Source: an uncultured Nonlabens sp.
Lineage (GTDB): Bacteria > Bacteroidota > Bacteroidia > Flavobacteriales > Flavobacteriaceae
Assembly: GCF_947495285.1 (NCBI RefSeq)
Contig: NZ_CANLXZ010000002.1
Span: 1-64,000 of the forward strand
Direction: 5' to 3'
Length of the DNA stretch: 64,000 nt
The number at the start of each line of letters is the position of its first letter. Positions within the stretch are counted from its first letter, which is position 1. Of this stretch, positions 52,347-60,410 are shown piece after piece. The position numbers and the translations under genes are program-made. A model generated the notes under the pieces. It saw only the letters and a list, made by a program, of their open reading frames with translations, did not search any database and was not told the DNA's origin.

Positions 52347-52622
52347 ATGAAAATGATTCCACTATTTATCAGTACACCAGAGCTTATGATCGTAGGCCTC
52401 GTAGTGATATTGGTTTTCGGTTCTGATAAGTTGCCAGAAATTGCTCGCGGCTTAGGTAAGGCTATGAAGACGGTACGCAACGCTACTGACGACATTAAGA
52501 ATGAAATTACAAAAAGTGCAGACGAGCACGGTTTTACAAAAGACGTAAAAGAAATCACTAAACAGATCGAGCAAGTAAAAGATCAAATAGAAGACTCTGG
52601 ATCTATTAAACGCAAGTTCTAG
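52347..52622 (+). CDS. tatA: Twin-arginine translocase TatA/TatE subunit
   Basis: The 91-residue protein has the TatA layout: a short N-terminal transmembrane helix (PELMIVGLVVILVFGSDKLPEIARGLG in part), the hinge FG motif, an amphipathic helix (GKAMKTVRNATDDIKNEI) and a charged tail. It forms the pore-like assembly for folded Tat substrates. tatC is not adjacent. The next gene begins directly after its stop codon. Confidence 0.92.
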   Translation: MKMIPLFISTPELMIVGLVVILVFGSDKLPEIARGLGKAMKTVRNATDDIKNEITKSADEHGFTKDVKEITKQIEQVKDQIEDSGSIKRKF

Positions 52623-53195
52623 ATGTGGGAATCTATTGTAGAGGTAGATCAGGATATTTTTAGATGGATTAATGGACTTGCTATAGGTAAATTTAAAAGC
52701 TTTTGGTTATTTGTTACTCACATAGAAAATTGGTTTTTACTCTATATTTTCTTCTTTTATTTACTTTTTAAAAGTTTTAAAAAACCTGTCGGTTTTATTG
52801 CCATGGCAGCAGTTCCACTAGTAGTGTTTATAACTTTAAGCCTGACTAATCTGGTTAAGAATGGAGTAGAACGATTGCGTCCTAATAATGAGCCTGTGCT
52901 CATGGATAGCATACAGATATTATTAAAGCCAGGTAACTTTAGTTTCTGGTCTGGTCATAGTGCAGTAAGTTTTGCTGTAACCACATTTGTTGTTTTAGCA
53001 TTGCAATCTACGCGCATGGGTAAATGGATTTACCTATTTTACATCTGGCCCATAACCTTTGCGTTTTCTAGAATCTTTGTAGGTGTTCATTATCCGGCAG
53101 ATATTGCTGTAGGAATGCTAGTAGGTTTATTACTAGGCTGGTCGTCCTGTCTTATCTTTTATAAGATGGTTATTAGATTACAACACACGGCTTAA
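52623..53195 (+). CDS. PAP2-family phosphatase
   Basis: The 190-residue membrane protein has five to six helices and the complete three-part phosphatase signature: KNGVERLRP (K-x6-RP), FWSGHSAVS (SGH) and SRIFVGVHYPAD (SR-x5-H-x3-D). The probable substrate is undecaprenyl diphosphate or a lipid phosphate. Its ATG abuts the tatA stop. Its last 18 bases overlap the end of the O-methyltransferase gene on the other strand. Confidence 0.9.
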   Translation: MWESIVEVDQDIFRWINGLAIGKFKSFWLFVTHIENWFLLYIFFFYLLFKSFKKPVGFIAMAAVPLVVFITLSLTNLVKNGVERLRPNNEPVLMDSIQILLKPGNFSFWSGHSAVSFAVTTFVVLALQSTRMGKWIYLFYIWPITFAFSRIFVGVHYPADIAVGMLVGLLLGWSSCLIFYKMVIRLQHTA

Positions 53196-53831
53196 AGTAA
53201 GACCGTCTCTAACAGATAGAAGCACAGTTTGTAATCTAGGGTCTTCCTTCAACAAGTTATTATATTCTAATAAGACAGGAGTAGATTTGTCCTTGCTATT
53301 TACATCTTCTACTACCTTACCATGCCATAAAACATTATCTGATATGATTAAACTACCAGAATGTACCTTTTCCATAATCTGGTGAAAGTAATTGACGTAA
53401 TTAGGTTTATCTGCATCGATAAATATCAAATCAAAAGTCCCTTCTAATTGTGGTATTATTTCTATCGCATTCCCTATTTTTTGATTTATAGAGATGTTGT
53501 TGGTTCCGCTTTTGCGAAAGCGTGCAAAATATCCAGCAGCAAGGTCTTCTAGTTCTTCATTAATATCTATGGTGATAAGCTCGCTATTATTAGGCATACC
53601 CTCAGCAATGCATAATGCAGAGTAGCCAGTAAAAGTGCCTATCTCAAGAACACGTTGGGGTGTTTTTAAATGAGAAATCATACTTAGAACGCGGCCTTGA
53701 TAAGGTCCAGAAAGCATGATAGGTTGCAATACTTTTTGATAGGTTTCTCTCGCAAGATCTTGTAGAATTTGTGGTTCATCTTCAGAGTGTGAGACGATGT
53801 AGTTATCTAGATCTTTAGGTAAGAAAAACAT
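53178..53831 (-). CDS. Class I SAM-dependent O-methyltransferase
   Basis: The 217-residue enzyme is of the caffeoyl-CoA/catechol O-methyltransferase group (Methyltransf_3): VLEIGTFTGYSALCIAEGM is the SAM site, DLIFIDADKPNYVNYFHQI the metal site, and LIISDNVLWHGKV the third motif. Substrate unknown. Residues 104-109 (RFRKSG) come from an imperfect palindrome copy. Converges on and overlaps the PAP2 gene. Confidence 0.9.
   Translation of the reverse strand: MFFLPKDLDNYIVSHSEDEPQILQDLARETYQKVLQPIMLSGPYQGRVLSMISHLKTPQRVLEIGTFTGYSALCIAEGMPNNSELITIDINEELEDLAAGYFARFRKSGTNNISINQKIGNAIEIIPQLEGTFDLIFIDADKPNYVNYFHQIMEKVHSGSLIISDNVLWHGKVVEDVNSKDKSTPVLLEYNNLLKEDPRLQTVLLSVRDGLTLSRVL
53507..53522. repeat. 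Dispersed palindrome copy 13, imperfect (inside O-methyltransferase gene)
   Basis: CGCTTTTGCGAAAGCG has one change from the consensus in the left arm and is read as R-F-R-K-S on the minus strand. Confidence 0.85.
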
Positions 53832-53882
53832 GGGTATAATTTATAAATGTAAAATTACGAACTAAGAATGTAATGATTAGGC

Positions 53883-54710
53883 CTATTTTGATATTTGAAT
53901 ATGAATATGATCATCATGTCTTACGGCATGGCAACCGTGGTATCTTAGGATGTCTTTCATGTATGGCTTAATTTGATCTAGTTCTAGTCTAGGTATTAAG
54001 TGGGGTTCTATAAAAATCTTTTCTGGTGGTAACATGTCCATCAGGTCTATAATCATGTGCTTTGTTACATCTCCATCTATTTCTAGATCTTCATCTGTAT
54101 TATAACCTAAATACTCAGCATAATCATACTGCCAGTAGCCAGCGTCTTTGCATTTTTGTGCTTGGGTAACTGCCTTGTTTAATGGTTCGGTAAAAACGCC
54201 GTAACCGATTAGTGAAGGGTTAGATGCTGTAGACTCACCTTTACTAGTTTGATAGGCAAATGCGATGTCTATTTTACGGCCGTCGTTATGACTTAAATGT
54301 GGTAATAAAGGAAAACCATCTATAAAAGGGAAGCCAGCATCTAAATAAATCATTTTTTGCCCAGATATACCTAAATAATAACTCTCAGAATGAAAGTCCA
54401 TAAAATAGTAGAGGTCGTCATGTACATAATTGCGACACAAAAATACATAACCTAAATTATGAGGTGCAATATGATCGTTAAATACAGGTAATGCTCTTCT
54501 GTTATTAAGTGGTGCTATAATAGGTACTATGAAAAACACGCATAGCAAATATATTATCGAGAAACTAAGTAGTCGTTTTCTCTTATTCCAAAGTGATTTT
54601 CTGTATTTAAAGTATCCAAAAACCGCAATCCAAATCAAGCCACCTACTTGAGTTATTAATGTAAGAACGATAACAATACATAGGTGTAAAAGGATTTTTA
54701 AGTATTTCAA
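53883..54710 (-). CDS. Membrane-anchored MepA/LAS-type metallopeptidase-like protein
   Basis: The 275-residue protein has two to three N-terminal transmembrane segments (about 5-34 and 48-67) and a soluble outer domain. Motif LSHNDGRKIDIA (H141, D148) and the C-terminal HDDHIHIQI (H265, H268, H270) match the zinc-binding pattern of LAS peptidases such as MepA (H-x6-D and H-x-H). It may therefore cleave peptidoglycan peptides. Placement 22 bases downstream of rodA in the rod-shape block fits a wall-elongation role, though this gene is not a known member of that complex. Confidence 0.7.
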   Translation of the reverse strand: MKYLKILLHLCIVIVLTLITQVGGLIWIAVFGYFKYRKSLWNKRKRLLSFSIIYLLCVFFIVPIIAPLNNRRALPVFNDHIAPHNLGYVFLCRNYVHDDLYYFMDFHSESYYLGISGQKMIYLDAGFPFIDGFPLLPHLSHNDGRKIDIAFAYQTSKGESTASNPSLIGYGVFTEPLNKAVTQAQKCKDAGYWQYDYAEYLGYNTDEDLEIDGDVTKHMIIDLMDMLPPEKIFIEPHLIPRLELDQIKPYMKDILRYHGCHAVRHDDHIHIQISK

Positions 54711-54732
54711 AAAAGCTGGTCTTTATGATGTA

Positions 54733-56010
54733 TTAATGATCATAGCTCATTCTATGGGCATCTAGTTTTATAAAGATAAATAATAATATGGTGAAGCCCA
54801 TGAGTCCACTACCACCATAACTCATAAATGGCAAAGGAATCCCTACAGTAGGTAATAAGCCTATTACCATACCTATGTTTACAAAAAAGTGAAGGAAAAA
54901 TATTCCTGCGACTCCATAACCATAAATACGAGCAAACTGATTGCGCTGTCTCTCTGCCATGATGATTATGCGATAGATTAAGAACATAAACAGTAAAATG
55001 GTAATAGATGTACCTAATAAACCAGAAACCTCTCCTATGGCACTAAAAACGAAATCTGTGTGCTGCTCTGGTACATAGCCGCCTCTAGTTTGTGTTGCTT
55101 CTTCTAGTGATTTACCTTGCCAGCCGCCATTTCCTATAGCAATCATGCTCTGGTTAATGTTGTAACCTATTCCAGCATCATCTTGTACTCTACCTAATAC
55201 TATATCGATACGGTTTCTGTGTCTGTCTTTTAGTACGTTGTTAAATATGTAACTAGTAGATAAGGTGTAAATAATGCATATGAATGTGGCAATTACGTAG
55301 AGATATATTCTTGGTTTGGGAAGACGTTTGTTGTGTTTACGCTTTCGCGAAAGCAAATATATAATACCTACTACCACTACTATTATTATAATGATCCACC
55401 ATAGATCGATAACTAAGGCTGCTAGGAATAGAGCCAAAGCAATTATTCCTAAACTAAGATACCACAAGGATAGACCTTCACGATGTAAAGCAAAGAAAAA
55501 TGCACTGTAAATTAAGGCGCTACCAGGGTCTGGTTGTGGAATGATGAGTAGGGCAGGAATAGCTATAATGGCAGATACTATCATGAAATCCCTAACGTTT
55601 TTTAATGATACGTTGAGTTGATTTAAGAATTTTGCTACAGCTAGTGCAGTCGCAAACTTTGCAAACTCACTGGGTTGTAAAGTAAATGGTCCGAGAGGAT
55701 ACCAGGATACAGCGCCATTTACTTCTTTACCCAAAACATATAAACCTGCTAGTGATATCATAGATACTACATAAATAAGTCCTGCAAACTGTTCATAGAA
55801 CTTAACCTCTATCGATAATATGATGATTATGAGCAGCGCACAAACTCCTATAAACATAAACTGTTTTCCATATACCTGATTAATATCAGTAATAGATGTA
55901 TATTCTAAGACTGGGGCAGCACTGTAAATGCTTAAAAGTCCTATAATAACTAATACCGTATAGATTAATATGGCAGCTATATCATATTTGGGCTTATCAC
56001 CTATACCCAT
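54733..56010 (-). CDS. rodA: Rod-shape glycosyltransferase RodA
   Basis: The 425-residue SEDS protein polymerises peptidoglycan glycan strands during elongation. It has about ten helices, with the conserved WYPLGPFTLQPSEFAKFATALAVAKFL segment in part, IPQPDPGSALIYSAFF, EQHTDFVFSAIGEVSGLLG and the C-terminal GIPLPFMSYGGSGLM. A cytosolic or periplasmic loop near residue 220 contains LLSRKRKHNKR, where LSRKR is encoded by a palindrome copy. It lies 1 base after the PBP2 gene, its functional partner. Confidence 0.95.
   Translation of the reverse strand: MGIGDKPKYDIAAILIYTVLVIIGLLSIYSAAPVLEYTSITDINQVYGKQFMFIGVCALLIIIILSIEVKFYEQFAGLIYVVSMISLAGLYVLGKEVNGAVSWYPLGPFTLQPSEFAKFATALAVAKFLNQLNVSLKNVRDFMIVSAIIAIPALLIIPQPDPGSALIYSAFFFALHREGLSLWYLSLGIIALALFLAALVIDLWWIIIIIVVVVGIIYLLSRKRKHNKRLPKPRIYLYVIATFICIIYTLSTSYIFNNVLKDRHRNRIDIVLGRVQDDAGIGYNINQSMIAIGNGGWQGKSLEEATQTRGGYVPEQHTDFVFSAIGEVSGLLGTSITILLFMFLIYRIIIMAERQRNQFARIYGYGVAGIFFLHFFVNIGMVIGLLPTVGIPLPFMSYGGSGLMGFTILLFIFIKLDAHRMSYDH
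55340..55354. repeat. Dispersed palindrome copy 14 (inside rodA)
   Basis: CGCTTTCGCGAAAGC, complete core, read on the minus strand as L-S-R-K-R in a loop between membrane helices. Confidence 0.93.
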
Positions 56011-56011
56011 T

Positions 56012-57958
56012 TTAATTTAATATTTTAAGGTTAAGACTGTCTATAAGTCGGTGTAGTTTTTGTTCTTTCTCATCGGTAATAAGACCTTGATCTATGGCAA
56101 CATTGATTTTGTATGGTTGTGTCCCTAATTTTTTTGCGTATTCATATTCCAGGCTGTGTGACATGAGATAGTCCTCTAGATCTGTTCTGGTAATTTCTCC
56201 TTTTATGTGTTTTTCTATAAGAAGACTAGCTATTTTTGCAGCATATCTAGATCCCCAATACCCATTTTCTATAAATACTGCGATAGCAATTTTAGGGTCC
56301 TCCTTAGGCGCAAACGCGATAAAAACGGAGTGGTCCGTTTGCTGTTTGCGAACTCCGTTTACTTTAGCAAAATTTTCTACGGTACCAGTTTTACCACAAA
56401 TCTCTATTCCTGGAATCTTTACGTATTTTGCTGTTCCCGAATTATATACTTCATTCATTCCCTCTATCACAGGCTCAAAATGTCTTGCCTCTATGGTTGT
56501 AAAGTTTTTTTTAGTGTATTTTGGGTTATCTATAGGAGTTCCATTTATTTTTTTAATGATATGTGGTGTGTAGAAGTATCCTCTATTTGCAATAGCAGCG
56601 GTCATGTTTGCTAGTTGTATAGGTGTTACAGCTACTTCACCTTGACCTATAGCATTTGAAATAGTAGTAGGAGCATACCATTTGTATTTGTACCTAGAGG
56701 TGTAATATTCACCATCTGGTATTCTACCTGGCTGGCCTACCGGTAAGTCGTAGCCTAAGTAATTACCTAGTCCAAAGCTGGTCACGTGATCGTGCCAGGT
56801 ATCCATACCTTGAGAAGAGGTTGCTCCTTTTTCAATGATTCTTCTGTAGACTTGAGCAAAATAAGCGTTACAACTTTCGGCTATACCTTTACTCATAGCT
56901 AGTGGACTTGCGTGTGAATGACATGCCATTTTTTTTCTACCTCCATAATCATATCCATGATTGCATCTAAAACGTTCTTGTGGTGTAACAATACCTTCTT
57001 GTAGACCGATTAAAGCATTAATTACCTTAAAAGGTGAGCCAGGCGCATACTGACCTTGTAAGACTCGATTAACATCTGGTAACCTGACAGTGTCTCTAAG
57101 TATGGCATTTATGTTTTTAGAACGATTGCGACCCATAAGTAAGCTGGGATCATAATTAGGGGCAGTAACTAGTGATAGTATCTCACCTGTTTTAGGTTCT
57201 ATGGCCACTATACCACCACGCTTATTTTTCATGAGCATTTCTGCATATTTTTGCAGCTCTTTGTCTAGTGTTACGGTAAGATCTTTTCCAGCAACAGGTG
57301 CTAGATCATGCGAGCCTTGTTTGTAAGGTTCTCTAGCACGGCCGTAATGATCTCTAGTGAATTTCTTATATCCTTTTACTCCTCTTAATTCTTCTTCATA
57401 TTGAAGTTCTATACCGCTTTTACCGGCAAGATCTCCTTGTACATAGTAGTCGTCTCTATCAATTTTTCCTTGATTAACTTCCCTTATATAACCCAAAACA
57501 CTTGCACTATGATCTACTTGATATTTGCGTAAAGAGCGCCTTTGAATGTAGAATCCAGGAAATTTTCTAAGATGTTCTTGTAAGGGAGCGTACTCCTCTT
57601 GTGTAAGTTGTGGTACAATAACACTTGCTTGTTTTGTAGACCAGGTTCGAGCTGTTTTTATTTTTTTTTTTAATCTTGCCTCGTCTATTTTAAGTAAGCC
57701 TGCAAGTTTGCTTATATCAAAATCTCCGGTTTCTTTTGGTATAACCATAACATCATAAGCCACTTGATTTGCAACCATAAGCTTTCCATTGCGATCAAAA
57801 ATAAAGCCTCGTTCTGGGTAATCATAAACCGTTTTGACAGAATTATTTTCTGCTTCTAGTTTAAGCTCGTCAGAGATTATGACTTGTAGATAAATCATTC
57901 TACCTATAAAGGTCAGTCCGACTAGGGTGACAATAGAAAAAAGCAGTAACTTTTTCAT
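56012..57958 (-). CDS. mrdA: Penicillin-binding protein 2
   Basis: The 648-residue class B transpeptidase has an N-terminal anchor (LLLFSIVTLVGLTFIGRMIYL), a dimerisation/pedestal domain with DRNGKLMVANQVAYDV, and the transpeptidase domain. Active-site motifs are SPFK (S308, K311), SCN (S362, N364) and GKTGTVEN near 530. It crosslinks new wall during elongation, with RodA as glycan polymerase. It overlaps mreD by 4 bases. Confidence 0.95.
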   Translation of the reverse strand: MKKLLLFSIVTLVGLTFIGRMIYLQVIISDELKLEAENNSVKTVYDYPERGFIFDRNGKLMVANQVAYDVMVIPKETGDFDISKLAGLLKIDEARLKKKIKTARTWSTKQASVIVPQLTQEEYAPLQEHLRKFPGFYIQRRSLRKYQVDHSASVLGYIREVNQGKIDRDDYYVQGDLAGKSGIELQYEEELRGVKGYKKFTRDHYGRAREPYKQGSHDLAPVAGKDLTVTLDKELQKYAEMLMKNKRGGIVAIEPKTGEILSLVTAPNYDPSLLMGRNRSKNINAILRDTVRLPDVNRVLQGQYAPGSPFKVINALIGLQEGIVTPQERFRCNHGYDYGGRKKMACHSHASPLAMSKGIAESCNAYFAQVYRRIIEKGATSSQGMDTWHDHVTSFGLGNYLGYDLPVGQPGRIPDGEYYTSRYKYKWYAPTTISNAIGQGEVAVTPIQLANMTAAIANRGYFYTPHIIKKINGTPIDNPKYTKKNFTTIEARHFEPVIEGMNEVYNSGTAKYVKIPGIEICGKTGTVENFAKVNGVRKQQTDHSVFIAFAPKEDPKIAIAVFIENGYWGSRYAAKIASLLIEKHIKGEITRTDLEDYLMSHSLEYEYAKKLGTQPYKINVAIDQGLITDEKEQKLHRLIDSLNLKILN

Positions 57959-58464
57959 GATTTGCCTTTTGGTTTAAATAGTATTAAAAATAAGCTTGCT
58001 ATAACAATGGTTGCAATACTTACACTCAACGTGAGCTTCAATGTATAGAGTATTTGAGAAGTGTTAAAAATTACAAGACTGAAGAAAATTATATGATGGA
58101 TGATAACGGATAATACTAATAATAGTATTAATCGGTCTATAGGAGTTCTTATTATTTTAAGATTTTTCATTAGGTAACTTTCACCATAAACAAGTTTTAA
58201 CCATACAGGTCTTGTAAAAGCTAATGTTAGACTGGCCGCAGCATGTGCGCCTCCTGTATTTTGAAAAGTATCAAGAATGAGCCCAATCGCAAACGCCATG
58301 AACATAAACGACCATCTATTGTTGTCTACCGGATATAAAATAATGAAAAGTAAATAGATCATGGGATTTATGTATCCCAAAAAATTAATTTGATCCAATA
58401 GAAATATTTGCAAAATTAGTAATCCTACAAAGCGAAGCACGTTATTTAAAAGTGTACTATTCAT
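57955..58464 (-). CDS. mreD: Rod shape-determining protein MreD
   Basis: The 169-residue integral membrane protein has five to six helices with little soluble part. Low sequence conservation is normal for MreD. Identity rests on length, topology (GLLILQIFLLDQINFLGYINPMIYLLF in part) and its fixed place between mreC and the PBP2 gene, with 8-base and 4-base overlaps. Confidence 0.88.
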   Translation of the reverse strand: MNSTLLNNVLRFVGLLILQIFLLDQINFLGYINPMIYLLFIILYPVDNNRWSFMFMAFAIGLILDTFQNTGGAHAAASLTLAFTRPVWLKLVYGESYLMKNLKIIRTPIDRLILLLVLSVIIHHIIFFSLVIFNTSQILYTLKLTLSVSIATIVIASLFLILFKPKGKS

Positions 58465-59284
58465 TAGTGCCTAGTGTATCTATTATATGTAAAGCGGTCT
58501 TATCTCTATTCTTAATGACATTGACATAATCTAGATTAGTCATATCATTAAATAACTCTACATTTATTTTATACCTCGAGCCATTTTTAGACAACTCTGC
58601 ATCTTTAACAATACCTATTAAAATATCAGGTGGAAATGTTGTGGATTGTCTGCCTGTAATAATAGTATCACCTTTATTCACTTTGGCAAGTCTAGGAACA
58701 TCTTCTAAACTCATGGTATATGGATTTTTTCCATCCCATTTTAACGATCCTATAGTTGCTGTTCCTTTAATCTGAGCGTTTAAAGAAATTTGTGAATTTA
58801 AGATTGAAATTACTCTAGAAAATTGGTCACTACTTCTATCTACAACACCTACTATACCGGTAGGACATATAACACCCATGTCAGCTTCAATACCTTGATT
58901 GCTACCTATGTCTATAGTGATAAAATTATCAGATTTATAAAAATCATTTTTAATTACTCGTGCAGGAAAAACTTTATAAGGAACATCATCACTGAATAAA
59001 AACGTAGATTCTTCACCTAGTAAGGTGTCACTTATTTCTAACAGTTTCATTCTTAACATAGCATTTTCAGTGCTTAGTTTTTTATTTTGATCATCTAGAT
59101 CAAAATAGTCATATATGCTAGTTTTTCTACTTAGAATATTGCCGACTAAGTACCCTGTAGAGTGAATTGTTGTATTACGGTGATAATCATGACTCTGTAT
59201 AGTAAAACTGAGTGCAATAACCATTAAAAATAGATACAACAACAAGTTTCTGTACTTGATCAGAAAATTGATAATTTGTTGCAT
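58457..59284 (-). CDS. mreC: Rod shape-determining protein MreC
   Basis: The 275-residue protein has one N-terminal helix (about 12-28), a coiled-coil region (DLDDQNKKLSTENAMLRMKLLEI) and a periplasmic two-barrel domain (about 105-260) with VITIDIGSNQGIEADMGVI-like and GVVDRSSDQFSRVISILNSQ. It activates PBP2-RodA. It follows mreB after 34 bases. Confidence 0.93.
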   Translation of the reverse strand: MQQIINFLIKYRNLLLYLFLMVIALSFTIQSHDYHRNTTIHSTGYLVGNILSRKTSIYDYFDLDDQNKKLSTENAMLRMKLLEISDTLLGEESTFLFSDDVPYKVFPARVIKNDFYKSDNFITIDIGSNQGIEADMGVICPTGIVGVVDRSSDQFSRVISILNSQISLNAQIKGTATIGSLKWDGKNPYTMSLEDVPRLAKVNKGDTIITGRQSTTFPPDILIGIVKDAELSKNGSRYKINVELFNDMTNLDYVNVIKNRDKTALHIIDTLGTNE

Positions 59285-59318
59285 GCGATTACTTCTATAT
59301 GTTTAGAATACAGTTGTT

Positions 59319-60353
59319 TTAGTACTTATTTGCTAGTACGCTTTTGTACTTGTCTAGATTCTTAAGAGTAAGGCCAGTACCACGTACTACTGCTCTCAAA
59401 GGATCTTCGGCAATGTAAACAGGTAGGTCTGTTTTTTGTGACAGACGTTTATCAAGACCGCGCAACATAGAACCACCTCCAGCTAGGTAAATACCGGTGT
59501 TGTAAATATCTGCTGCTAGTTCTGGAGGTGTTTGGGATAGAGTTTCCATAACGGCATCTTCTACACGTAGAATGGATTTGTCTAGTGCTTTAGCTATCTC
59601 CCTATATCCTATTTTAACCTCCTTAGGTTTACCAGTTAAAAGGTCGCGTCCTTGAACACTCATTTCTTCTGGTGGCACCTCAAGATCTTCAGTGGCTGCT
59701 CCTATTTGTATTTTAATTTTTTCTGCTGTGCGTTCTCCTACATATAGATTATGTTGTGTACGCATGTAATAAACGATGTCGTTAGTAAAAACATCACCTG
59801 CAATTTTTACTGATTTATCACACACGATTCCCCCTAGAGCTATAACCGCGATTTCAGTGGTACCACCACCTATATCTACAATCATGTTTCCTTTAGGTTG
59901 CATAATATCTACACCTATACCTATGGCAGCTGCCATAGGCTCGTGTATTAAGTATACTTCTTTACCATTAACCCTTTCTGCACTATCTTTTACAGCTCTC
60001 ATCTCTACTTCTGTAATTCCAGAAGGGATACAAATTACCATACGTAGAGAAGGGGTAAACCACTTCTTCTTCAAGGCAGGAATCTCTTTTATAAACATAG
60101 AGATCATTTTTTCACTTGCATCAAAATCTGCAATTACACCATCCTTAAGAGGTCTAATTGTTTTTATGTTTTCATGTGTTTTCCCTTGCATCATCGCAGC
60201 TTCTTTACCTACGGCAATAATCTTACCTGTGGTTCTGTCTCTAGCTACTATAGACGGGCTGTCTACAACTACTTTACCGTTGTGTACTATAAGTGTATTT
60301 GCCGTTCCTAGGTCGATGGCAATATCCTCTGTAAGAAAATCAAAAAATCCCAT
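59319..60353 (-). CDS. mreB: Rod shape-determining actin MreB
   Basis: The 344-residue actin homologue polymerises on the inner membrane and guides the wall synthesis machinery. Nucleotide-site motifs are DIAIDLGTANTLI (9-21), MIVDIGGGTTEIAVIALGG and IYLAGGGSMLRG. Length and sequence are standard. It leads the mreBCD-mrdA-rodA-peptidase run. On the minus strand TAGCTTTG lies at 60392-60399, about 40 bases before the start, a plausible promoter -7 box. Confidence 0.97.
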   Translation of the reverse strand: MGFFDFLTEDIAIDLGTANTLIVHNGKVVVDSPSIVARDRTTGKIIAVGKEAAMMQGKTHENIKTIRPLKDGVIADFDASEKMISMFIKEIPALKKKWFTPSLRMVICIPSGITEVEMRAVKDSAERVNGKEVYLIHEPMAAAIGIGVDIMQPKGNMIVDIGGGTTEIAVIALGGIVCDKSVKIAGDVFTNDIVYYMRTQHNLYVGERTAEKIKIQIGAATEDLEVPPEEMSVQGRDLLTGKPKEVKIGYREIAKALDKSILRVEDAVMETLSQTPPELAADIYNTGIYLAGGGSMLRGLDKRLSQKTDLPVYIAEDPLRAVVRGTGLTLKNLDKYKSVLANKY

Positions 60354-60391
60354 AAATGATGTGTGGAAAAACGTTAATAATAAGGGCTTTG

Positions 60392-60410
60392 CAAAGCTAC
60401 TACAAATCTA
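60392..60410 (-). promoter_or_regulatory. Possible -7 elements upstream of mreB
   Basis: Two TAnnTTTG matches, TAGCTTTG (60392-60399) and TAGATTTG (60403-60410), occur in series in the purH-mreB spacer. The second overlaps the purH stop codon. Confidence 0.45.
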
